From Treponema sp. (GTDB taxonomy: Bacteria; Spirochaetota; Spirochaetia; Treponematales; Rectinemataceae): a stretch of DNA of 6,666 nucleotides. The stretch covers positions 1 to 6,666 of the forward strand of contig JAAYWE010000027.1 in assembly GCA_012516755.1 (NCBI GenBank). The letters are read 5' to 3'. The notes below the pieces were generated by a model. It was not told where the DNA came from, ran no database searches, and worked only from the letters and a program-made list of their open reading frames with translations. The first letter of the stretch is position 1; every line of letters starts with the position of its first letter. A program made the position numbers and the translations under genes. Positions 1 to 6,286 of the stretch are shown one piece after another.

Positions 1-1
1 C

Positions 2-646
2 GGTATAAGAGCATCCATTGGGCAAAAGATCATCTGCAATCAAAGAATAGAAATAGATGGACAGCCAATCATTGCAGCCTATCCCAAAAAATTCCGCTAC
101 ATTCTTCTAAATAAGCCAAAAGGCTATCTCTCTTCGCTCAGCGATCCATACGGGCGCCCTTGTGCTATCGATCTGATATCAGGCGAAGTCAATGAGCGAA
201 TTTACAACATTGGCAGACTAGACCAATGGTCAAGTGGTCTCCTTCTATTTACAAATGATGGAGACCTGGCATCTAAGCTCATGCATCCCTCAGGCCAAAT
301 GGAAAAAGAGTATAGGATCCAGACTAATGTGCCGATTCCGGATAATTTTGCATCGAGCTTTATGCGAGGAATTATTATTGATGGTGTACGATATCGCGCC
401 CGTTCTGTCCATATCACAGGACCTAATAGCGCTCTGATTGTCCTAATAGAGGGAAAAAATCGCGAAATTCGCCGCGTGTTAGAGCATTTTGAGCTTCATA
501 CAAGGCTGCTGGAGCGCATTCGATATGGTCCCATCTGCGATCCAGGCCTAGCACCAGGAAACTGGAGAGAGCTCACAGTAGATGAAGTACAAGCACTCAA
601 GACTCTTTGTGATCCGAATCAAAAAGCTAAAGGGAAGGGACAATGA
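2..646 (+). CDS. rRNA pseudouridine synthase, RsuA/RluB/RluE/RluF family (5' end missing)
   Basis: This enzyme isomerises a specific uridine in ribosomal RNA to pseudouridine in the cytoplasm. The frame is open from the left edge and 214 residues are visible. Residues 1-24 resemble the later part of an S4 RNA-binding domain (ending RIEIDGQPI), so probably only about 10-20 N-terminal residues are missing. The catalytic domain follows with LLNKPKGYLSS (35-45) and the family signature GRLDQWSSGLLLFTNDGD (71-88), whose Asp74 (codon 221-223) is the expected catalytic nucleophile. It continues with KEYRI and the C-terminal EGKNREIRRVLE...RIRYGPI block. The GRLD signature and the S4 domain place it in the RsuA/RluB/E/F group rather than RluA or TruB. 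Position beside cmk favours an RluB-like 23S enzyme, but the target base cannot be read from sequence. The stop overlaps the cmk start by 4 bp (ATGA), which suggests coupled translation. Confidence 0.93.
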   Translation, partial: GIRASIGQKIICNQRIEIDGQPIIAAYPKKFRYILLNKPKGYLSSLSDPYGRPCAIDLISGEVNERIYNIGRLDQWSSGLLLFTNDGDLASKLMHPSGQMEKEYRIQTNVPIPDNFASSFMRGIIIDGVRYRARSVHITGPNSALIVLIEGKNREIRRVLEHFELHTRLLERIRYGPICDPGLAPGNWRELTVDEVQALKTLCDPNQKAKGKGQ

Positions 647-1335
647 GAGTGGCAATAGATGGCCCGGCAGGTTCAGGCAAATCCACAATTGCGCAAATGA
701 TCGCAGAAAGACTTGGTTTTTTATATATAAATTCAGGCAGCCTTTATCGCGCAATTGCATTTCTTGCCCTTCGTGAAGGTGTTGCATGGCAAGATGTAGA
801 AAAAATGATAAACCTCGCTAAAAAGCATCGCTTTGATTGTCTGTCTGATGGGTCGGTCATTGTAGATGAAGAGTGTCTTAAGGAAGAGCTTCGGACACCA
901 GAGGTAGATGATATCGTCTCTCAAGTCTCTGCAATACCAGAAATTCGCGCTGAAGTGAATAACATCATTAGAAGAATATCCGAAGGTAAGGATGTTGTTA
1001 GCGAGGGTAGGGACATTACAACAGTCGTCTTTCCCGATGCCGATGTAAAGCTATATCTGGATGCCTCTCCTAAAATTCGGGCAGAAAGACGATATCGCGA
1101 AAGACTTAGCAAGAAAGCTTCGACCAAGGAGGAAGGAGCCGAAGCCGATTCGATTTCAATTGAAGAAGTACGCAAGAATATCGAAATGCGAGATAAGCTC
1201 GATGCTCAAAAACCCATCGGTGCTCTTAAAATAGCGGAAGATGCTATATATTTGGATACCTCTGACTTGACCATAGAGCAAGTTTATGACAAAGTATACA
1301 AAATTCTAAGGGCAAGGATTGCACATGGCAGATAA
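643..1335 (+). CDS. cmk: cytidylate kinase
   Basis: This cytoplasmic enzyme phosphorylates CMP and dCMP to the diphosphates using ATP, in pyrimidine salvage and nucleotide recycling. The 230-residue product has the usual length of the family. It begins with a P-loop, GPAGSGKS (7-14), then SGSLYRA (31-37), the CMP-kinase equivalent of the DTGAMYRA motif. EGRDITTVVFPDADVKLYLDAS (121-142, written here only as landmarks GRD and FPDA) corresponds to the conserved GRDIGTVVFPDA block, with Thr in place of the common Gly after GRDI. The Arg-rich lid RAERRYRERL (146-155) and the C-terminal block ending LDTSDLTIEQV (204-214) complete the match. The start is fixed by the ATGA overlap with the upstream gene and by GGGAAGGGA (632-640) as ribosome binding site. 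The 3' end overlaps rpsA in another frame. The pair cmk-rpsA is a common bacterial arrangement. Confidence 0.96.
   Translation: MRVAIDGPAGSGKSTIAQMIAERLGFLYINSGSLYRAIAFLALREGVAWQDVEKMINLAKKHRFDCLSDGSVIVDEECLKEELRTPEVDDIVSQVSAIPEIRAEVNNIIRRISEGKDVVSEGRDITTVVFPDADVKLYLDASPKIRAERRYRERLSKKASTKEEGAEADSISIEEVRKNIEMRDKLDAQKPIGALKIAEDAIYLDTSDLTIEQVYDKVYKILRARIAHGR
1314..1318 (+). promoter_or_regulatory. ribosome binding site for rpsA, inside cmk
   Basis: AAGGA lies 6 bases before ATG 1325, an ordinary spacing, and within the last codons of cmk. It supports ATG 1325 over the in-frame TTG at 1319, which would directly abut this site. A second purine run, TAAGGG at 1307-1312, could serve the TTG, so the choice is likely rather than certain. 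Confidence 0.55.
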
Positions 1336-3052
1336 TATGGAAGTGGGAATGGACGTCCGAGATCCCTCCAAGGACGATATCCAAACACAATTGCAGGAGC
1401 AGTACCTCAAATCATTTGAGGGCCTGGAGGAGGGAGATTTAGTCGACGGAAAGGTAATCCAAATTGCTGGCGACACGGTTTTTATAGATGTTGGGTATAA
1501 ATCAGAAGGAAAACTAAATATATTAGAGTTTGGCGATACCCCGCCCAAACCCGGAGATGTTGTCAAGGTAATTTTGATTCGCAAAGAGACACATTCAGGC
1601 GATATAATAATTTCTAAGAAGAAAGCCGATGAAAAGATTTTCTGGAAATCGATAGCCAATGCATTCAAAGAGCATCAGCCTGTGGAAGGCACGATCACGA
1701 AAGAAATAAAGGGCGGATTCGAAGTCGATCTTGGTCATGGATTATCAGGTTTTCTGCCTTTGAGTAAGGCAGATGTTCAACGTGTAGAAAAAAGTGAACA
1801 GCTTATTGGAATGCGATGCAGGTTCTATCTTGAACGCCTGTATTCAGATAAGAAGATAAACATCATTCTAAACAGACGAAAACTGATGGAGGAAGAGATA
1901 GAGCGCAAACGTGAGTCCTTCTTCCAGGAAACGCAGATTGGCGACTCTGTCAAAGGTGTGGTAAAGAGTTTTACAAGCTTTGGTGCCTTCATAGACCTGG
2001 GCGGATTCGACGGCCTTCTGCATATCAATGACATGAGCTGGGGTCATGTGACTCGCCCCAAAGATTTTGTACGAAAAGGCCAGGAAATCGAACTTAAGGT
2101 TATTCGTCTAGATCCGGAAGAAAAGCGCATAAATCTTTCGCTAAAACATTTTACTCCGGATCCATGGAACAGCTTTGAAGATAAATATCATGTAGGTGAT
2201 ATCGTAAAGGGAAAAGTCACTAAGCTCACTGATTATGGTGCCTTTATCGAGCTTGAAGAGGGTATAGAGGGTCTTGCTCATATCTCCGAATTTTCATGGT
2301 TGAAAAAAGTGCGAAGACCTGAGGATGTGCTAAAAGCTGGTGATGTTGTCGACTGCATGATTCTTGGATATGACATCCCGGCAGGCAAAGTCTCGCTAGG
2401 TCTCAAACAGGTACAACCGAATCCATGGGACACAATCGATCAAAGGTATCCCGTAGGTACACGGCTCAAGAGAAAAGTGGTAAAGGTTACAAATGCCGGA
2501 GCGTTTATAGAATTAGAAGAAGGGATCGATGGTTTTCTTCATATAGATGATTATTCCTGGACGCAAAAAGTAAAGAATCCATCTTCTGTGCTGCATGAGG
2601 GTGATGAAATAGAAGTCATTGTACTTGAGAGCAGTCCTGAGGAAAGAAATATCCGCTTAGGTGCTAAACAGCTTACGGAAGACCCATGGCGTTCTTTCGC
2701 CAAGACATATAAGCCAGGCTCAATTGTAGAGGGAACGGTATCTTCTGTAACTGACTTCGGTGTATTTGTAAAGGTGCCGGGCAATATCGAAGGTTTGATT
2801 AAGAAGCAGGATTTGGTATCCGACAGAAATGAATCTTATGATGAAGCCCTTAAGAAATATCATCCTGAAATGCCCATCAAGGCAGTTGTAATTGATCTCA
2901 ATCCGGACCGCCAGAAACTGGGGCTTTCCATAAGGGACTTGGTCCAAAAACAGGAGCGCGAGGAGATTTCCCGCTTTATTCAGGAAGATGAAGGAGAGGC
3001 AGGCTATACGCTGGGTGACCTCTTGAAGGCAAAGGATAACGAGAACGGCTGA
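1325..3052 (+). CDS. rpsA: 30S ribosomal protein S1, six S1 domains
   Basis: S1 binds mRNA on the small ribosomal subunit and helps initiation on structured or weak-leader messages. From ATG 1325 the product has 575 residues (577 from TTG 1319), close to the 557 of E. coli S1. Six S1 (OB-fold) repeats are visible at about 36-100, 117-185, 203-274, 289-361, 376-448 and 463-535. Repeats 3-6 are the clearest, each with the pattern VxGxVxxxTxxGAFIxLxxGxxGLxHI. Repeats 1 and 2 are more diverged, as is normal for the ribosome-docking part. Repeats 3 to 5 are each followed by a linker with DPW or NPW (HFTPDPW, QVQPNPW, QLTEDPW). The tail after repeat 6 is acidic and ends TLGDLLKAKDNENG. The gene overlaps cmk by 11 bp in a different frame and is followed 23 bp later by the sigma-54 activator gene. 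Confidence 0.96.
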   Translation: MADNMEVGMDVRDPSKDDIQTQLQEQYLKSFEGLEEGDLVDGKVIQIAGDTVFIDVGYKSEGKLNILEFGDTPPKPGDVVKVILIRKETHSGDIIISKKKADEKIFWKSIANAFKEHQPVEGTITKEIKGGFEVDLGHGLSGFLPLSKADVQRVEKSEQLIGMRCRFYLERLYSDKKINIILNRRKLMEEEIERKRESFFQETQIGDSVKGVVKSFTSFGAFIDLGGFDGLLHINDMSWGHVTRPKDFVRKGQEIELKVIRLDPEEKRINLSLKHFTPDPWNSFEDKYHVGDIVKGKVTKLTDYGAFIELEEGIEGLAHISEFSWLKKVRRPEDVLKAGDVVDCMILGYDIPAGKVSLGLKQVQPNPWDTIDQRYPVGTRLKRKVVKVTNAGAFIELEEGIDGFLHIDDYSWTQKVKNPSSVLHEGDEIEVIVLESSPEERNIRLGAKQLTEDPWRSFAKTYKPGSIVEGTVSSVTDFGVFVKVPGNIEGLIKKQDLVSDRNESYDEALKKYHPEMPIKAVVIDLNPDRQKLGLSIRDLVQKQEREEISRFIQEDEGEAGYTLGDLLKAKDNENG

Positions 3053-3075
3053 GCACTTTTGTTCAGTCTTCTGCA

Positions 3076-4599
3076 ATGGTAGAAATGGCTTCTGAAATAG
3101 ATTCGGATAGATTCCGTACGTTGATCGATATCAACGCGCAACTTAATTCCAGCTACACAAATTATCGCTCTTTGCTGAAGACTATCGTGGAATCGGCAGC
3201 GAGACTTGTCGGAGCCGAAGCGGCAAGCCTTGCTCTGTTCGATGCCTCCACAGAAAGCCTGAGATTCGAAATCGCGCTTGGTCCAAGAGGTACCGAGCTC
3301 CAGGGGAAGTCGGTTCCCGCAGCAGAGGGGATTGTGGGCTGGGTATTCAAAAATCGCCGCTCTATCATTGTAAATGATGCAGCTAATGACCCCCGTTTTT
3401 CACCCAAGGTATCAAGAGAAATATCCTATAGCACTAATTCTATTCTCGCAGTTCCCCTCAAGATAAAGGATAAAACAGAAGGCGTAATAGAGCTGATCAA
3501 CAAGGCCTCTCATGGCATTTTCTCCAGCGAAGATCTTAAGTGGGTAGAGCTTTTTGCGGTACAAGCTGGAATTGCCTTTGATAATGCAAGACAGTATGAG
3601 AAAACAGAACAAGAGCTTATCTACCTTCAGCATAAGGTTCAGCAAGGAGAGGGATGGCATCCTCTTATTTTTTCTTCTGGGGTCATGCGTGATCGACTTG
3701 AGCTGGTAAAGCGAATTGCTCCGAGCGACGCCTCGGTTTTGATTCTTGGAGAGAGCGGAGTTGGAAAAGAACTTATCGCCGAGCAGTTGCATCTTCTTTC
3801 AAAACGAAGCGATGGACCTTTTATGCGTGTCAATTGCGCAGCATTGCCCGAAAGTCTTTTAGAGAGTGAGCTTTTTGGCCATGTAAAAGGAGCCTTTACT
3901 GACGCTATAGAAAATAGAACTGGAAGATTTGAAGCTGCTAATGGCGGAACAATTTTCCTCGATGAGATTGCAGAACTCCCTCTGAAGCTTCAATCAAAGC
4001 TTCTCCGAGTCATTCAACAAAAGACATTTGAGAGAATAGGCTCAAATGAGACAATAAAAGTGGATGTGCGGATAATTGCTGCAACGAATAGAGATATAGA
4101 AAAACTAGTAAAGAATCAGGAATTTCGAAGCGATCTTTATTATCGCTTGAATGTACTGCCTATACAAATACCACCTCTGAGAGAGCGTCTGGATGATGTG
4201 CCAACTCTAGCGGAGTATTTCCTTAAAAAGTTCACAAGGGAAACAAACAAGGGAATCATGCGTTTTTCTGAATCGGCAATGCAAAGCATGCTCAGCTACG
4301 GTTGGCCCGGGAATATTCGGGAGCTGGAAAATGCGGTAGAACGCGCTGTCCTTCTCGCAAAAGGACAGGTGATCACGGCCGATGACCTGATGATAGGCTC
4401 TAAGTCGAGCATTGAGGATGAACAATTTGGCGGAAAAGATCTAAGAGAGGCAATTACCATCTTTAAGAAGAATTATATAGAATCCGCTCTAGAGAGGAAT
4501 CGCTGGAATCAGACAGAGACTGCTCGAAATTTAAGAATTCAGAGGACCTACTTGTCACGATTGATCAAAGAGCTCAATATTCTGCAAAACAAGGAGTAA
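3076..4599 (+). CDS. sigma-54-dependent transcriptional activator, GAF - AAA+ - Fis HTH
   Basis: Enhancer-binding protein that would hydrolyse ATP to remodel RNA polymerase bound to sigma-54. The 507 residues show an N-terminal GAF sensor domain (about 10-175), a short linker, an AAA+ central domain (about 197-435) and a Fis-type helix-turn-helix (about 455-502, NQTETARNLRIQRTYLSRLIKEL). AAA+ motifs seen are Walker A GESGVGKE (225-232), the sigma-54 contact loop GAFTDA (272-277), Walker B GGTIFLDE (290-297), AATNRD (335-340), presumed arginine fingers R351 and R357, PPLRER (366-371) and WPGNIREL (410-417). The loop departs from canonical GAFTGA by Gly to Asp. There is no receiver domain, so control is by a ligand or protein at the GAF domain rather than by phosphorelay; the layout is that of NorR and FhlA-like activators. 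The ligand is unknown. ATG 3076 lacks a clear ribosome binding site; ATG 3085 is an alternative start. The stop is 3 bp before the next gene. Confidence 0.94.
   Translation: MVEMASEIDSDRFRTLIDINAQLNSSYTNYRSLLKTIVESAARLVGAEAASLALFDASTESLRFEIALGPRGTELQGKSVPAAEGIVGWVFKNRRSIIVNDAANDPRFSPKVSREISYSTNSILAVPLKIKDKTEGVIELINKASHGIFSSEDLKWVELFAVQAGIAFDNARQYEKTEQELIYLQHKVQQGEGWHPLIFSSGVMRDRLELVKRIAPSDASVLILGESGVGKELIAEQLHLLSKRSDGPFMRVNCAALPESLLESELFGHVKGAFTDAIENRTGRFEAANGGTIFLDEIAELPLKLQSKLLRVIQQKTFERIGSNETIKVDVRIIAATNRDIEKLVKNQEFRSDLYYRLNVLPIQIPPLRERLDDVPTLAEYFLKKFTRETNKGIMRFSESAMQSMLSYGWPGNIRELENAVERAVLLAKGQVITADDLMIGSKSSIEDEQFGGKDLREAITIFKKNYIESALERNRWNQTETARNLRIQRTYLSRLIKELNILQNKE
4591..4596 (+). promoter_or_regulatory. 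ribosome binding site of the TPR gene, overlapping the end of the activator gene
   Basis: AAGGAG lies directly before the TAA stop of the activator gene and 6 bases before GTG 4603. This strong site decides the GTG start and suggests that the two genes are translated from one message. Confidence 0.75.
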
Positions 4600-4602
4600 T
4601 TT

Positions 4603-5319
4603 GTGAATCAAGAAGAAATGCAACAAGAACAGCACAATAAGGAAGAGAAGAAAAGCTCTTCGGAGAGATTCGTCGACTTTATAAGCAAGAATAGAAGAAT
4701 TATAATCGGCCTCGGCATTGCAATCGTACTAATCATCGTTGCTATAGGAATTTATACTGCAGTCTCTGGAAATATCGCTTCTGCATCCAGCAGAGCGATG
4801 GAATTGGCCGACCAAAAAGCGCTACAGTGGTCGCAGGAGACCGATGAAGAAAAAAGAGCCGAAATTGAGAGTTCCCTGATAGCCGAACTGGACTCCATAG
4901 CCCAAAAATGGCCAAGAACACTTGCGGCTCAGCGAGCCCTGCTTAGAAAAGCCGCGCTCCTAAGTCAAAAAAAAGAATATGCAGAAGCCGAAAAGACTGC
5001 TCTTGAGGCTTATAGGAGAAATAAAAAATCCTATGTAGCGCCGATTGCTCTCGAGCTCGCCGCTGTTGCAGCAGAAGAAGCGGGTAACACCGATGCTGCC
5101 CTCGAACACTACACATTGATTACAAAGGATTACAAGAAGGATAATCCTGCAGCGGCTCACGCATTCTTCAATTTAGGCCGCATAAAGGAAGCCAAAGGCG
5201 ATTATAAGGGCGCTGTCGAAGCCTATAATCAACTCATAGCAACATTTGGAGATTCCGAATGGGCAATGTTGGCCAAAAACCGCGTGATATACTTGAATGC
5301 GCAGGGACTAGCTGGTTGA
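4603..5319 (+). CDS. membrane-anchored TPR protein, YfgM-like architecture
   Basis: Predicted inner-membrane protein of 238 residues starting at GTG. A charged, Gln/Glu/Lys-rich cytoplasmic N-terminus (1-32, ending SKNRR) precedes one hydrophobic span (about 33-54, GLGIAIVLIIVAIGIYTAV). The positive residues before the span predict that the C-terminal part faces the periplasm. After an Ala/Glu-rich stretch (about 55-105) come three TPR-like helix pairs at about 107-140, 143-178 and 182-216; the last (HAFFNLGRIKEAKGDYKGAVEAYNQLIATFG) fits the TPR consensus best. TPRs mediate protein-protein contacts. Size and layout resemble YfgM, a SecYEG and periplasmic chaperone partner, but the similarity I can see is architectural, so no symbol is given. 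An uninterrupted run of eight A lies at 4967-4974. It is probably the last gene of the operon, since a 91 bp spacer follows. Confidence 0.85.
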   Translation: MNQEEMQQEQHNKEEKKSSSERFVDFISKNRRIIIGLGIAIVLIIVAIGIYTAVSGNIASASSRAMELADQKALQWSQETDEEKRAEIESSLIAELDSIAQKWPRTLAAQRALLRKAALLSQKKEYAEAEKTALEAYRRNKKSYVAPIALELAAVAAEEAGNTDAALEHYTLITKDYKKDNPAAAHAFFNLGRIKEAKGDYKGAVEAYNQLIATFGDSEWAMLAKNRVIYLNAQGLAG

Positions 5320-5335
5320 GTGAATTCTCAATTAT

Positions 5336-5394
5336 GGCCTGATTTTGGTAAAGGCTTGGGTTTGATTTTGTGAATGGCTTGATTTTTGGTAAAG
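5336..5394 (+). repeat. three imperfect copies of a GATTTTGGTAA-like word in the spacer
   Basis: GATTTTGGTAAAG (5341), GATTTTGTGAA (5364) and GATTTTTGGTAAAG (5381) occur with start-to-start distances of 23 and 17 bases. The first and third also share a preceding GGCYT (5336 and 5376). The copies lie just upstream of the lipoprotein gene. They could be a protein binding array, part of a promoter region, or a decayed local duplication; no promoter can be assigned with confidence. Confidence 0.5.
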
Positions 5395-5410
5395 AAGGAA
5401 GCTAGAAGAG

Positions 5411-6139
5411 ATGAAAGGGGAGGGGAAAGAGAAAGGAATAAGATTCTTGCTTCAGCCCATAGCCGCACTTCTTATTATAAATATATATATTATAATGACA
5501 TCGTGTGGCCTTCCTACAACAGATTATTTGTATACTCCGAGAGATTTTTCTTCAGAAAGTGGAGCACTGGTTCTTGAACATGATACAAAGAATATCGATG
5601 AGCTATCTTCCATATTTCTAGGATATGAAATATATTATCGCATTTTTGATGATGAAGTAGCAGCAGGAGATAGCCGCAATTTAATCAGCAGCATGAAGAG
5701 CTCCAATATAATTCAGACGGCCAATAATTATAAATATTTCCCATTGAAGCATAGAAAAAAATCTGAATCTGGTTGGTATTCTCTTGAAATTAGTCCATTA
5801 ATTAAGGTGTCTAGCAATACTTATACAAAATATTACCTTAATATGAAATCGCAAGAAACATGGACGCTTACGGATGAAGACTTAAAAATTGTGATTGATT
5901 CTATTGTTCGAAACAGAAGTGATACTGCGAGTAGTGCTGAAATTGCAGATGCTGATTTTTGTTTGTCTTCAGGATATCAGGTCAATGATCGAGATTATGC
6001 TGGTTCATCTTCTTCACCGGACATAGTCTATATAGTGTTCTTTGCCTTCGCTTATGGCTTTGACACTTCGACTATGAGAAATGTCTATAGCGATCCTTTT
6101 ATTCTTGATAGCCCAGTAGAGTACGATCCTGCCAAGTAG
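5411..6139 (+). CDS. putative lipoprotein, function unknown
   Basis: The 242-residue product begins with a basic n-region (MKGEGKEKGIR), a hydrophobic core (about 12-29) and MTSCG, in which Cys32 fits a relaxed lipobox of the kind accepted in spirochaetes. It is therefore probably lipidated and exported; inner or outer membrane cannot be told. The mature part starts LPTTDYLYTPRDF and contains LGYEIYYRIFDD (70-81), then a Ser/Tyr/Asn-rich region without membrane spans or catalytic motifs I can name. I do not recognise a family. The start is ATG 5411, with AAGGA at 5395-5399 as a rather distant ribosome binding site. The gene is visibly richer in A+T than the operon before it and lies 91 bp downstream, so it may be transcribed separately. 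The stop codon lies in the second copy of a 20 bp tandem duplication, which has probably changed the last few residues. Confidence 0.78.
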   Translation: MKGEGKEKGIRFLLQPIAALLIINIYIIMTSCGLPTTDYLYTPRDFSSESGALVLEHDTKNIDELSSIFLGYEIYYRIFDDEVAAGDSRNLISSMKSSNIIQTANNYKYFPLKHRKKSESGWYSLEISPLIKVSSNTYTKYYLNMKSQETWTLTDEDLKIVIDSIVRNRSDTASSAEIADADFCLSSGYQVNDRDYAGSSSSPDIVYIVFFAFAYGFDTSTMRNVYSDPFILDSPVEYDPAK

Positions 6140-6150
6140 AGTACGAGGCT
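6111..6150 (+). repeat. 20 bp tandem duplication across the lipoprotein stop codon
   Basis: Copy 1 (6111-6130) and copy 2 (6131-6150) match at 17 of 20 positions and share an uninterrupted AGTAGAGTACGA (6115-6126 and 6135-6146). Because 20 is not a multiple of three, copy 2 is read in another frame and its TAG (6137-6139) ends the gene. Removing either copy would give a frame that ends at TAA 6157-6159 instead. Confidence 0.85.
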
Positions 6151-6248
6151 GGTGGATAAAATAATAGGACAAAGAACAACTGAAAATTGATATCAGTTTG
6201 TTCGCATAATATATATTCTGTCTACCAATTTGCTTCAAGGATTATTCG

Positions 6249-6286
6249 ATGATCTATGGGAGCCAGGCCACAACTAATTAGATCAT
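6249..6286. repeat. 8 bp inverted repeat around the end of the minus-strand frame
   Basis: ATGATCTA (6249-6256) and TAGATCAT (6279-6286) are perfect inverted repeats separated by 22 bases. The right arm includes part of the minus-strand stop codon (6278-6280). There is no T run after it on either strand, so it is not a standard intrinsic terminator. It may be a weak RNA stem or chance in AT-rich DNA. Confidence 0.35.

Noticed and set aside
548..787. Minus-strand open frames opposite the pseudouridine synthase, cmk, rpsA and activator genes
   Set aside because: They lie wholly opposite well-supported genes and their translations show no motifs, so they are antisense shadows.
3049..3066. Hairpin CTGAGC-ACTTTT-GTTCAG just after the rpsA stop, considered as a terminator or attenuator
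   Set aside because: The stem is 6 bp with one G-U pair, and no T run follows. The next gene starts 10 bases later.
4967..4974. Run of eight A in the TPR gene, considered as a programmed slippage site
   Set aside because: The frame is intact through the run and no downstream stimulatory structure or useful alternative frame was seen.
5316..5331. Hairpin TTGAG-TGAATT-CTCAA at the end of the TPR gene, considered as an operon terminator
   Set aside because: Only 5 bp, low GC, and no clear T tract directly after the right arm. It may still weaken transcription but cannot be called.
6178..6198. Inverted repeat AACTGA / TCAGTT between the convergent genes, considered as a bidirectional terminator
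   Set aside because: Two G-C pairs in six, a 9-base loop and no T run on either strand.
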